Assembly: GCF_040954835.1 (NCBI RefSeq)
Contig: NC_090723.1
Location: 8,318,001-8,382,000, forward strand
Direction of reading: 5' to 3'
Origin: Lepisosteus oculatus
Taxonomy: Eukaryota > Chordata > Actinopteri > Semionotiformes > Lepisosteidae
Length of the DNA: 64,000 nt
Shown: positions 28,816 to 39,408 of the stretch, piece by piece
How the letters are laid out: each line of letters starts with the position of its first letter
How positions within the stretch are numbered: the first letter of the stretch is position 1
The notes under the pieces: generated by a model
The model's database searches: none
What the model was told of the DNA's origin: nothing
What the model saw: only the letters and a program-made list of their open reading frames with translations
Program-made: the position numbers and the translations under genes

Positions 28816-29149
28816 TATTATTATTATAATCACATTCTAATGTAGTTATCAATTGAAAATCCGTTCTCATGCATGTGAATGTGATACAGCTATATGCGAC
28901 AAAAAAATAAGATCTTCAAAACATCGTTATTTTTTTGCAAAATGATTTGCAAATGATCTTCTTAAGACTGCAAAGCAGTTTTTGTTTTTAATTTGTATAA
29001 CCGCAAAGGCTGCTATTCCTGAGCATTGGAGAAAACACCGCGAAAAAAACTTTGTTGGCAAGGGACACTGAAATCGTTTCTTTATAACCATATAGTAACA
29101 AAATCTTACAAATAACACGTTTTTTTTTGGGGGGGGTTACGTTAAAATA

Positions 29150-30990
29150 TCAATCTTACAATTGCTGTAATTGCATATTTACATTGTGGTAGTTTAGAAG
29201 CCCGCAGCCAATAATGACTATATCCGTTTCTGATCGGAGTTCCAGGTTAAAACGTGCAGGAAGAATCCAACAGACCTTGTTTACGATTCGACAAGTCAGG
29301 TTCAAGCGCAAAGGGGGTTTGTCACACGGGGGGGGTAGCTGTCTAGAGGTTTGCACCCCACCCCCACTCCAGAGAGCAGAGGGAGACTCGCACATGCGTG
29401 AAACGGAAGGACAGTCGGCCTCCCACCCCACGGACAGGGCACCCCCTTCCCCCCGCGCTCTCACGAGAGCGCACCCACGAACACGGGGGGGGCTTTGTCC
29501 CTTTGTCTGAGCGTCAGTGAGACCCCCACCCTGCTCGTGCACCCGCTGCAAAACAGCGCCCCATGAATGAAGAGCACCAACCGGAACACAACAGCTCCGC
29601 GGATTCGCCGCTGTGGGTCTTTGCGTATTTCAGCAAAATGGAATAAAATCTTTCAAGCAGCCACATCTCAGCGTCCGTACGTTCACTGCTGCAGGGCGTC
29701 TTTCAATTGCACGACTCTGGCTATTTAACACGCTCTCCCCTTCGATCTTGACCGACTTGAATATCGCACTCCTGTCAGAGACGGGCGAAGGCAGCAGACC
29801 CGAAATCGATCAGGTCTGCAGACTTCACAGGATTTGATGCCAGTCCATGCCGGCCACTCTCCACGGCCCGCTTGTCGTGGTGCGCGTTTTAAGACAAAGG
29901 ATTTCTCACTCTGCACTTGACAAAAACAGCTCAGCAATCGCCATGAAGGGGCAATTAAGGTGCAAATGTATCGACCTCCTCAATAGGATACAGGATGCGT
30001 TTTGCAAGAAGACTTTTCTCCGCTTTTGTGGGGGTCTGCCCTGGAAAATCTGGCTAGCAAATTTTAGATGGCGCAGCACGCAGCTAAAGCCTCAGAGCCC
30101 AATAGCATGTTTGTCCTTTCAACTACAGATTTCCTAACCGGGACAAGGAACAAAGAGCGCTGTTAGCACAGCCTCCTAACTTCCTATCCGACTGCAAGTA
30201 GAGTATTAGCCGCTGATTTGGAAGCGCCTGGAAGAAAATACTGCGATGCTATTTTAGTGTTGTTGCATCCGTTTTATGTAACATGAACCTATCCGTTCAG
30301 ATAACTAATCCCGGTTTCTCGCTAAAAACATGCATCATAAGGGGGGAAAAGAATACACGACGGTGCATTTTGCAATGAGCAAAACGAAGAGAGGGATTCC
30401 ATCTTGCAGAAGATAAACCTCTCCCCCCCCCGAAATGTTAAGATCTGGATATTGTTGTAGGTCGATTCTTGTGCTCTTATACGCTGTCGTTAAATTATTC
30501 TCTGTGCATCACATCTTAAAACGTTAAGACATTCCTAGGTTATTTATATAATTTTGCTTAGCGCGACTGTGTTTCCACAGAACGTGCAGATACAGTATAT
30601 GGAAAGTATAGGAGCTGTCCCATAGCAACATTATTTGAAAAACACTCAGTTACAAAAACGTTCATTTTTCTGCGTCAGTTACATTTACACGTTCAAATCT
30701 TTAACTGCCAGCTGCAGAAAAAGCCAAAAATTCAAGGACAGTAAAAACCGCATGCAACGAGACTCAACTTTTCCAACACATGGTGCTCCCACGTTCTATC
30801 ATTTCAAATTAAAAAAAATGAAGTTCGTGTTTTTTTTTTATTTTATTATTAAACTCGATGTCCGTTTTTAGGGATTGTACTGTACCCGCAACCCCCTCGG
30901 CCGGGCCACGAGAAACGCACCTCAAAAACAAAAAACAACCTGAACGCCATATTACAGTCCGAGCCTTAAACCTGAGCCTCGAACGTGCCT
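29150..30990. other. Non-coding region within the presumed SLC25A39 5' intron
   Basis: No exon is recognised. G-rich and C-rich runs (29310-29500) and some CpG-containing sequence near 29800-29900 make this an alternative promoter candidate for SLC25A39, weaker than the one near 31.1 kb. Confidence 0.3.
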
Positions 30991-30993
30991 TAC

Positions 30994-31290
30994 CTCGGTC
31001 TCGGTTCAGTCTAAGAGGAGATGATTCCTGTTTTGTAATTGTCGCCCTTCATGTTTTTAAAACCCGAAACAAACTCATGCTCCCGGAGCCCACCGGGACC
31101 TCGCACCGCCCCAGCTGCTCGCCCGGCCAGCGTCTGCCTGCCAACCACTCGGGGGGCTCGCGCTCCTCCGCAAACACGTCACCGCCCGGGCTTATGCGCC
31201 GAAGCCGCAGTCAGGCCGCTCGCCCGGCCTTCGGCCGTTCCCGGAAAGCTTCGTCGGTTTCCGACTGGGGAGGCGCAGCTCTCCCGCAGT
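30994..31290 (-). promoter_or_regulatory. SLC25A39: CpG-rich candidate promoter and 5' non-coding exon of SLC25A39
   Basis: 31080-31290 is clearly richer in CpG than its surroundings and on the minus strand contains a CRE-like GGTGACGTG. Further along that strand a good splice donor (GACCGAG then GTAAGG) falls with its last exonic base at 30994. This suits a non-coding first exon spliced to the acceptor (TTTCAG) 12 bases before the SLC25A39 ATG at 26490. The transcription start is not determined. The link to SLC25A39 is inferred from position and orientation. Confidence 0.4.
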
Positions 31291-31674
31291 AATGACATTG
31301 ATTCCCACAGGCCGCGACTGGCTGTTCTGGAGACCGATGTTTGTTTGTTTTTAAGTACATGAAAAAGACCGACTTCTGTGATGGTGACTGACGCACGATA
31401 CCTTAGTGGTTGAATGCATTACAATTTCTGAACATAACATGATAATAAATTTATAAGAAGTCTCTTGTCCACCCTGCGATAAACCAGCTCAATGAATGCA
31501 TGTAAATGTAGCCCACCCACTTACCTAAATGTTTATCTATACCGTTGATGTGATTTCAAGTACTTCATGTGACTTTTATGTTTTTGCTTGTGTGTTTTGT
31601 ACTTCTATGGCAAAAGTCAAAGACAGAAACACATTTCCACAGTTTAATTCTATCCTCTATAATTGCTTTACAGG

Positions 31675-31930
31675 TGTGCCAGTACACTCACCACACACCA
31701 GCTCTCAGTGAGGAGGAGAGCAGAGTGATGAAGCCAGTTCAGAGATGGGGATTAATAGGAGGCCATGACTGGTAAAAGCCAGGGGAAAAAATTTGGTCAG
31801 GACGCCGGGGTAACACCCCTACTCTTTTTTTAATGACCACGGAGAGTCAGGACTTCGGTTTTAAGGCTCATTGGAAGGATTATATTTACAACATAGTTTC
31901 CCCATCACCCTATTGAGGCATTAGGAGCCA
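31675..31930 (+). repeat. Dispersed repeat family C, middle and 3' part
   Basis: ACACACCAGCTCTCAGTGAG, AGAGCAGAGTGATGAAGCC, GGACGCCGGGGTAACACCCC, GACCACGGAGAGTCAGGAC and a CATTAGGAGCCACACAGACTG segment run in the order of the fuller copy at 38690-39180. Confidence 0.75.
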
Positions 31931-32039
31931 CACAGACTGTAGATGTATGACAGATCTATCTAGATTATATCAACATACTGTAAAAAATTATATAACAATT
32001 TATTCAAAAACAGAAAGAGATATTTGTTAGATGTTTGAT

Positions 32040-33590
32040 CATTCAAATTTAAGGCTTACTTTAACTAAGGGTGACTGGACGGAATATATCTCAGCCAAAT
32101 ATGAACTGCGCTCCGCAGGGAGGAAAGGTAAGAGTAACTACAGTAAAAAACTAGAGGAACAATTTGCTGACAACAACTCAAGACCAGTTTAGAGGAAAAT
32201 TCAGGAAATGACCAACTACAAGGAAAAAAAACTCCCATCACCTTACTGGATGATGACCCCAGTCTCCCAGATAAACTGAACCAGTTTTATTGCTCCCTTT
32301 GGAAAACCTGATGTGAAGGCCTCCTCATTACCTTCATTTTCTTTCACCCCTTTGCCTCCTCCTTCCTCCATCCATACTGACAAAGTAAGAGCAATGTTCA
32401 GAAAAGAAAAGCTACAGGCCCCGACAATTTGTGAGTTGCAACCCTCAGCTACTGTGCTGATCGATTGGCTCTTGTGTTTGCCAACATTTAAAATGCTTCA
32501 CTTCAGCAGAAAGTCCCTCACAGGTTTAAAATATCCACTATATTCGGTGGCTGTGAAAGCCTTTGAGTGTCTCGTGCTTAAGCCCCTCCAGCACTGTACA
32601 TCTCCTCTGCTGGATCCTCACCAGTTTGCCTACAGGGCCAACTACTCTGTTGAAGATACTGTTAACCTGGCTCTCCATTGCCCACTCCAGCATGTGGAGA
32701 AGGCAAAATCCTATGCCTGCTTATATTTTTTGGGTTTTCAGCTCAGCATTCAATACCATTAATCTACATAGATTATTCAGTAAACTGATGGACATCAACC
32801 CTGCTATGTGTCATTGGATCGCCAACAGACTGTCAGGGTGAATAATGGGACATCTTGCCCTCTGCCTCTCAGGTGCACAGGTGCTCCCCAAGGCACTGTC
32901 CTATCTCCACGGCTCTTTTCCCTTTTCACATACAACCTCATTAATTATCTTCCTATAGAAACCACAAACTCCTTTAAATTTCTGGGTACATAAACACTGA
33001 TCTTAAATGGAGCATCAACACTGACAACATCGTTAAAAAAGCACAGCAACTTAAAGGCAACTCTTAGGCAACTCCTTCTTTAATTTTACACAGCCATAAT
33101 CCAAAGTTCTGACAACCTCTATTACAGTCTGGTATGGGAGCTTGGACAACGACTCAAAAGGCAAACTGGAAATATTTGTAGTCCAAAACTGCAAAAAAAT
33201 TGTAGGCTGTGATCTTCCTTCCACTTCATCTCTCTACTCAAGTCGTGCCAAGACAATCACCTCAGAACCCTCTCACCCAGCTCATCATCTCTTTCAGCGT
33301 GTCCCTTCTGGAAAACGTTTCAAATCCTTCCTGTCAAGGACTGTCAACCTCAGCTTCTTTCCCGCTGCCATACGAGGTCTGAATTCACATTAAACTCTGA
33401 ATTTCCACTGTATTATGCTGCTACATGAATAGTTGTTTACATATCTATGTGACGATGTTTGTCTTCTGTCCCGATTTAAACTTGTACTGTATATGTTGTA
33501 AGTGTGTCTCATCTGTGTTCTTTGCTGTGCCGAAAGCAAATTCCACCAACTATTGTTGTGTGGGAAGAAAGAATGATCTTATCTAATCTG
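32040..33590 (+). mobile_element. Degenerate non-LTR retrotransposon (Jockey/CR1-like LINE), 5'-truncated
   Basis: Translation in shifting frames gives a reverse-transcriptase series: KAFECLVLKPLQ, then LDPHQFAYRANYSVEDTV, then FSSAFNTI, then GAPQGTVLSPRLFSLFTYN, then SFKFLGT. The usual C-terminal end follows (HPAHHLFQRVPSGKRFKS, then FFPAAIRGLN). Stops and at least three frameshifts interrupt it. The catalytic YADD block is absent: the sequence passes from LFTYN directly towards the FLGT block, indicating an internal deletion. The 3' UTR-like tail ends with AATGATCTTATCT at 33572-33584. It is inactive and lies upstream of the GRN promoter. Confidence 0.85.
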
Positions 33591-33641
33591 AAAAAAAACA
33601 AGGTTAAAAATATGCTCCCTTTAGTGGCTCTCAGCCCGGGA

Positions 33642-33651
33642 GTCACGTGAC
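33642..33651 (+). promoter_or_regulatory. Perfect CLEAR/E-box palindrome (TFEB/TFE3-type site)
   Basis: GTCACGTGAC is the exact consensus of the CLEAR element bound by TFEB and TFE3 in lysosomal gene promoters. It lies about 500 bases upstream of the candidate GRN exon 1 and just 3' of the LINE relic. A GCCATGGCGGC segment (YY1-like) follows at about 33658. Progranulin is a known lysosomal/CLEAR-network gene in mammals; use of this site here is inferred. Confidence 0.55.
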
Positions 33652-33984
33652 ACGAAGCCATGGCGGCTGAACGGTTTGAAAAGCAGAACCGTTAGGGGGC
33701 GTCCTGGAGCTTCTCCGACAGAACCATTGAACGGCGGAATTAATAAAGGCAAACCAGTAACAGAACAGCGGCAAGCTCGGTCTTTGCCATGAAACCCGGT
33801 CCTTCGTTACGAATGTATTAAATTGAGAGATAAACACACCGCAAACTATTTTTATTTTTGAAAACGAAAAATCCACTGATCACAACCTCCCCCCCCCCAC
33901 AGACACACACTATAGACTAAATACCATTCGGTATTTTAGTGATCCAGCATAACACTGCCGCTCAACAAACACGCAATTTCCGTA

Positions 33985-34150
33985 TTTCTAAAACCCTTTA
34001 TTGTTGTTAAAAGCATGACTGACCCGATAAGCATCATCATATGATACGTATCATGTGACCACGTTGATTGACAACGCGGCAGGACCACTCACGAACGCCA
34101 GGTGAGCGCTGTAGCCAATAAGGATGTGAGGTGGGCGGGTCCTACTTAGG
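33985..34150 (+). promoter_or_regulatory. GRN: Candidate core promoter of GRN
   Basis: Within 170 bases upstream of the candidate exon 1 are an M-box/E-box TCATGTGAC (34051-34059), a CCAAT box (34115-34119) and a GC box GGGCGGG (34133-34139). No TATA box is evident. The arrangement suits a housekeeping, TFE/MITF-responsive promoter. The start site is not resolvable from sequence. Confidence 0.5.
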
Positions 34151-34229
34151 CAGTTATTAGTGCTGGTTTAAGTTGTAAAGAGAAAGCAAGGCGGCTCGTT
34201 GATTTGGGATTGAGATATCGCCTCAGGAG
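34150..34229 (+). other. GRN: Candidate non-coding exon 1 of GRN
   Basis: A strong donor (CAGGAG then GTAAGA) ends at 34229, just downstream of the promoter elements. Human GRN also has a non-coding first exon spliced to the exon with the start codon. The 5' limit is a guess placed after the GC box. Confidence 0.4.
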
Positions 34230-35104
34230 GTAAGATGTCATATTTATCAACAACGCCTTTTGAAAAAGGGAGATAAAATGTTTCGCGGCGGAGGACGTTA
34301 GCGGGGTTTTGTCGCTTGTTTCGTGCGGGTGAATTGTACCTGTTCTGTTACTTCCTTTCTTTTTAATTATTAACTGGAAAACACACACACACAGGTGTTG
34401 CTAAAGTGCAGTTCCTGCGCTGTCGTCCAGCAGTTTTCAACGACACTTTCGTGAATAATCGCCCTTTCGGGATACATGGATAACGTTTAGCTCTTTTAAT
34501 GCAGAATTGCATTAAAATGTTCTCGTAAAACATCGCTGGCAAGGAGCCAACAGTGTATTTGAACCCAGGTTTCAAGTTTTCCCCTGATTCTTGTTTTAAG
34601 GATGGAGACCAATTAGTTTGCGGGAGTTATCGGCTTCTCATTTTGTTTTTGTGGATTTCCATTCCTAATTGTTGGGAAAGTGGATCTCCTCTGGTCCCGC
34701 TGTACACCGATTTAAGCCGCTGTTGTATTTCGCCTCCCGAGCTACTAACGTGCTGTTTTTTTTTTTGTGAAACCTCCTTTTTTGTTACCCTTTTGCTAAT
34801 TAGTATTTGAATCCCATACCAACACGTGTTTAGCTGTGCGAGTGGATGAACGTTTGTTGTACAACATTGCATTTCTATGATGTACCATGGCGCTCAAAAT
34901 ACACGAAATATCTTGGTGCCCGGGAGTCCGTCCAGAGAAGAACAACCGAATCCAATCCCGGACTCAAAAGACATGTTTTGCTCTGACAGGCTTTAAGAAC
35001 TCAAGCGCGTTTTTGGGCTTGATCGCCAAATACTCTGATTCCGAAGTCGGGGATGATTAAGCACTTGAATTGGCAATGCCTTCAAACTTCAAAGTAAGGG
35101 TGTC

Positions 35105-35335
35105 CAGTCGTGGTCCTGCTGTTCAAGGCTGCCTCTATTCTATCTAATTGCATCTCTGACATAAAAACTTGGACGACTCAAAATCTCCTTCATCTTAACT
35201 GTGACAAGACTGAAGTCATGCTTATTGGCACCCCCCATCAACTTCGTAAAGCCAATCCTGTAACCTTGTCTGTAGATGGTCCTGTACTTGAGCTTCAGTC
35301 TAAATTGAACCCCTCCCCCCCCCAGTCTGCAGGTG
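35105..35335 (+). mobile_element. LINE fragment (L2-like reverse-transcriptase region)
   Basis: The frame gives SDIKTWTTQNLLHLNCDKTE followed by VMLIGTPHQL, which is the segment just downstream of the catalytic block in L2-type reverse transcriptases (usual pattern: W, then LLxLNxDKTEVLLIG). Both ends are truncated. It is a different family from the relic at 32040-33590. Confidence 0.7.
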
Positions 35336-35702
35336 TACCAGGTCTGTTTTAGAGCAGGGAGAAGCAGTTAACATGGTTCGGTTAGGACAACGAGCTCTGT
35401 TTGGTTTAGAGACGCACTTGCACTCAGTCTGTAGAGACACTGGCCTTTCCAGTCCGGGACTGCTACACCTGGCCTAGGAGAGTGTATTCTGTTAGCATTA
35501 GTGAGGTAAGGGTCCAGAGACACAGCTGCCTGAATCCAGGAGAGGAGCTGCATTTGATCTCCTTGAATGAGCAGCTCCAGATCCATTATCTGCAGGATTG
35601 CCAGGTGTTTTTAAAGACGGCAGCACCTGAAGAGCTGTTCAAGTGGCCCAGTGAAAACTATTGTGGAGTCGGGTCGCTACCAGCCCAGCTGCATTGAAAA
35701 CC

Positions 35703-35828
35703 TCAAGAGACCCCATCCCAGCAGAGACAGAATGGGGGATCCCCCTCAAGAGACCCCATCCCAGCAGAGACAGAATGGGGGACCCCCCTCAAGAGACCCC
35801 ATCCCAGCAGAGACAGAATGGGGGATCC
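35703..35828 (+). repeat. Minisatellite, period 43, about 2.9 copies
   Basis: Units start at 35703, 35746 and 35789, each beginning TCAAGAGACCCCATCCCAGC and ending in GGGGGATCCC or a one-base variant. The near identity indicates recent expansion, so copy number may vary between individuals. Confidence 0.9.
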
Positions 35829-38534
35829 CTGCTTTATCTGAATGCTCCTTTTCGTACTGCACCTCCCTTGACATTCTTTAACTTCAGCCCTCGGCCTGGA
35901 CAGCCCCAACCAGTTAGTTTAGTACATCGCTGTGAATCACCTGAATTTCTACATGAGATATAATTTGTTGATCTGAATGTCGGGGGGGTGCTTGGGCATT
36001 CTGTTACAGGCTGTTACATTCCTTTTAATTTCAGTAAAACAGTGGCATTGTTCCAAGTCTCTAGGTCATGGTTACCTGTAAAATGAGACCTGTTGGACCA
36101 GGTGTGCAGGCCTGACTGCAAAATCATGTTGGTATTTTTTATTTTAGTTTGAAAATGCAAAAACGTGTGTGTATGTATATATATATGAAGGCCAGACTCA
36201 GGAATTGTTTTGTTGTAAATATGCTAAACGTTTTTTTTTGCACTGTTAAAATGAGGCACAGAAAATATGGTTGTCTGGCGTGATGTTTCTCTATTGAGAC
36301 ACTGACTTTGTCCAATTGGTAAATTGTTAACGCTAGTAAATAAAACTAACCATGTCAATCATTTATTACAAATAAGATGTTAATACCATGAATTATCATA
36401 ATCCAAGAATTTAAAATTCCAACATAAGAGTTTATTGCATTTGGTGTTGGTTTGTCATATGCTTTGCATTGCTAAGTGATATACTCTTAAGTTTTATATG
36501 CATATTCTTCATAAAGATATCACTGAACTGAAGGTCAGCTAAACTCGCACAATAGACAGTCTGATTACTCTTCCTCATTTTACATTTCACTTATTGTTTT
36601 CTATCAAACCTTGGGGAAAAGGCTGCCTCTTTGTTTTTCACTTCTGCTTTCAAGAATGCATCAGTCAGAAACATGCTGTCTTTATCTAATGCCCGTCTTT
36701 GATCAGCATTAATTAGTTGCTGATGTAAGGTGAATGTCTAGGACATTGTCACAAAACTTACATTGCACGGTATTGCGTTAGTCGGGGTGTAACCTGTTGT
36801 GGTTTTCAGAGTTACTTGGACTTTCCAGAAAAGTTGCTATGGAGGATTCTAGTGAAAAGTGATGAAATCAAATCATTTGTTTTTCCAATAGTCTAGACTG
36901 CTCTTCTGGTATGAGTACCCAGAGCAATGAAGAAATGCACATCTTAAAGGGGATTTTGTTAGGTTTTGCATGGAGACCTTCAGAGTCACCAAGGGGTGTT
37001 CTCATTTTTCAAAGAGATCCTGTTAGTCAAATGTGCTTCTTATCACGCATGTCGGTACTAGTTCCTGCGTCTTCAGCTGCCCTTCTGAAACGTCCCACCT
37101 CCAACAATAATTCAAGAGCATATTCGTACTTGATAATTGGATATCACTTCATAACAACTGTGTGTTTTCCTTTGTCTTGATTTGCTTTAGCCAATCGCCA
37201 AACTTAAGCAATATCATAAACCAGTGCTACTCAGTCCTGGCTCTAGAGAGCCTCCAACCGCTAAAGACTTGGGAAAGGAGCTAATCAAGGCGAAAGGAGC
37301 CTGTGGTGGAAAATGAAACATCTCTTGTTTCTTGTTCCACTTTTGTTTGAAGTATGTTGTCTGGAGTATGGTTTAGGCTGCAACCTCTCTGTGCTCAAGT
37401 GATATTTCCCGCACCAGCTTTCAAACCATAACGGAATCCAAGAAATAGCACTGCATATCAATGTGAGTGGTGTTGAAAGTTTTCCGATCCAGTGCTCAGC
37501 TCCCTCATTGTCAGCGCTGCTCAGTCTGTTTAAAAAGTGGTTTTAGTTCTTCACTGTGACTGGGGGAACTTTTCTTTTTGGCTCTCCGACAAGGGGGTTT
37601 CCTTGAAAAAATGGAACAAAGAAGCGAATACAGAAGTACTTTCTGTATGCCTGCTTCTGCTGAATCGGTGAACCGTAGGTTCGGTGTAACTGGCACCGGG
37701 GCGTTGTTGGGGAGAAAAAGTCCTGCAGAAACATGTGCCACTGATCACACAGCCCAGTTTTGCCTTGGTTGTGCAATGAGATTAATGTTCTGATCCTCCT
37801 CTTTAACTAGTTATCATAGCTGAAGCGAGAGATCCCTATAGCAGGAGCAATCTCGCTTCAGGATATCGGTTTGCCTTTAGAGGTGTTGGTGTTAAGTGTG
37901 GCTATGGTAGAGAGTGAAAGAGGAAGTTCCTTCTTGCAGTCATGTGAGAGTGAGTCAAGCATGAAAAGGTTTCCAGGTGGTTTGAGTGAGGTTAAGTCTC
38001 TTTGCCCTGGTTTTTGATTGCACCTGTAGTTAAATCATTTTTAAAAGTCGGTTCTGTGTGTTGGGTATGGCCTCCGTTTGGGATCAAAAGCCCTGGGTAC
38101 CAGTTCTTGACTTGTTGACCTCTTTCAGCAGTCCCAGTGAAGCCCGTCGGCCTAGGGAAACATAATCGAGACCTTTACTGTGAAAAGCAAAGTACCAAAA
38201 TAATAAGCATCATTGCCGTTTCTGCATAGAGCATTGCTCCTCTAGCTGTGCTGCTGTTTATTTATGGAAACCTGTTTGACAGCTGTTGTGCTCGAAAGCA
38301 CTTCCCTGAAACGGTCTTCACTTGTGAACAACAGGATGAAAGAACATGAAGTGAAAATGAGAACAAAGCGTGACTTTGATTTATTTATATCTCCTGACTT
38401 GAAATTCCTAGTGTGTGATTCAACTTTTCGGCCTGCGATAAGCTTTCCTTTCAGCCTTAATAAGATTAAAATGATGGGCAGACTCTCGTTCTCTGCAGGC
38501 TACCCTCTTGCCAAAAACAGCCTTTTCTCCCACA

Positions 38535-38700
38535 ATTTTTTTTTTTTTACACACTGCTTGTGCTGAGTTTTTAAGTTGAGTGTTATTTAACTTTATTGCT
38601 GCTGCTGCTTTGTGTTTAAGTTGGTGTTTCCTTAATGTATTTGTATTGGAGCATACGTACTAATCAGCCTTTAATTGCGCTTGTGCAAATAATTCCTTAC
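38535..38700 (+). mobile_element. LINE/SINE 3'-tail-like repeat, second copy
   Basis: ACACACTGCTTGTGCTGAG, TTATTTAACTTTATTGC, TTGTATTGGAGCATAC and AATTGCGCTTGTGCA correspond in order to the copy at 19400-19620. Repeat family C starts directly after it. Confidence 0.55.
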
Positions 38701-39180
38701 AGTTGTATAGCACTTTTCGGGACACTCCACTCCAAGCGCTTTAAAGGTAATGGGGATCCCCTCCACCACCACCAGTGTGCAGCCCCACCTGGATGATGCA
38801 CTGGCGCACTATGGCTGCTGTCGCACTCGCCACACACCAGCTATCAGTGGGGAGGAGAGCAAAATGATGAAGCCAATTTATATATGGGCATTATTAGGGG
38901 GCCATGATTGGTAAAGGTCAATTGGCAATTGGCCAGGATTTTACCCAAGGATTTTAATGACCACAGAGAGTCAGGACTTTACATCTCATCCAAAGGACGT
39001 CACCTTATTACAGCATAGTGTCCCCCGTCACTATACTGGGGCATTAGGAACCACACAGACTGCAGGGTGAGCGCCCCCTGCTGGCCCCACTCACACCTCT
39101 TCCAGCAGCAACCTTAGTTTTTCCCAGGAGTCTCCCATCCAGGTACTGACCAGGCTCAAACCAACTGAGCTAAAGTGGGG
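38690..39180 (+). repeat. Dispersed repeat family C, nearly full length
   Basis: It begins with a GTATAGCACTTTTCGGGACA-type end, runs through CACTCCACTCCAAGCGC, GGGGATCCCCTCCACCACC, GTGTGCAGCCCCACCTGG, ACACACCAGCTATCAGTGG, GACCACAGAGAGTCAGGAC, GGAACCACACAGACTGCAGG and GCGCCCCCTGCTGGCCC, and ends near CAGGTACTGACCAGGCTC. Other partial copies lie at 18060, 28640, 31675, 44109 and 55295. This is the most complete one, about 490 bases. No terminal inverted repeats or coding capacity are seen, so the class is uncertain. Confidence 0.8.
39071..39086 (-). promoter_or_regulatory. CTCF consensus motif carried by a dispersed repeat
   Basis: GCGCCCCCTGCTGGCC is the reverse complement of the canonical CTCF core (GGCCAGCAGGGGGCGC) without mismatch. 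It is part of repeat family C and lies about 320 bases upstream of the GRN start codon. Confidence 0.5.
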
Positions 39181-39408
39181 CTGCCAGTTATACGTTGCAG
39201 GGTGACAGAGCTGCTGGCTGAGAAATGATGAATATGACCCGTGACGGACAAACCGAACTCTGCGTATCTAGTTCATAACGGATTGTCGGCTTTCTGAGCT
39301 CCTCTAGTGTAGCTGGTGGTCTGTGCAAATAACCATGCATTTCTCTTGCCTTTAGAGGTGCACCGGCTGTGTCTCTGTGCTCACGGCTGCTCCCTCTCCC
39401 TGCTGCAG

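Larger units (their letters stand above)
34230..39408 (+). other. GRN: GRN intron 1 (presumed)
   Basis: Apart from listed repeats (LINE fragment at 35105-35335, minisatellite at 35703-35828, LINE-tail repeat at 38535-38700 and repeat family C at 38690-39180), this 5.2 kb stretch shows no exon. A short CA run is at 34379-34393 and an AT run near 36175-36186. Confidence 0.4.

Noticed and set aside
30858-31362. Open frames of 107-144 residues on the plus strand near 31 kb
   Set aside because: They lie in a CpG-rich segment, are rich in Arg, Ser and Pro, and lack homology or splice context; a promoter for the minus-strand gene explains the composition better.
32313-33393. Active retrotransposon gene
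   Set aside because: The frame is broken by stops and shifts and the catalytic YADD block is missing, so this is a dead copy.
39316-39408. Upstream in-frame ATG for GRN at 39316
   Set aside because: A pyrimidine-rich acceptor ends exactly before the ATG at 39409, and only that start gives a normal signal peptide; the upstream stretch is intron.
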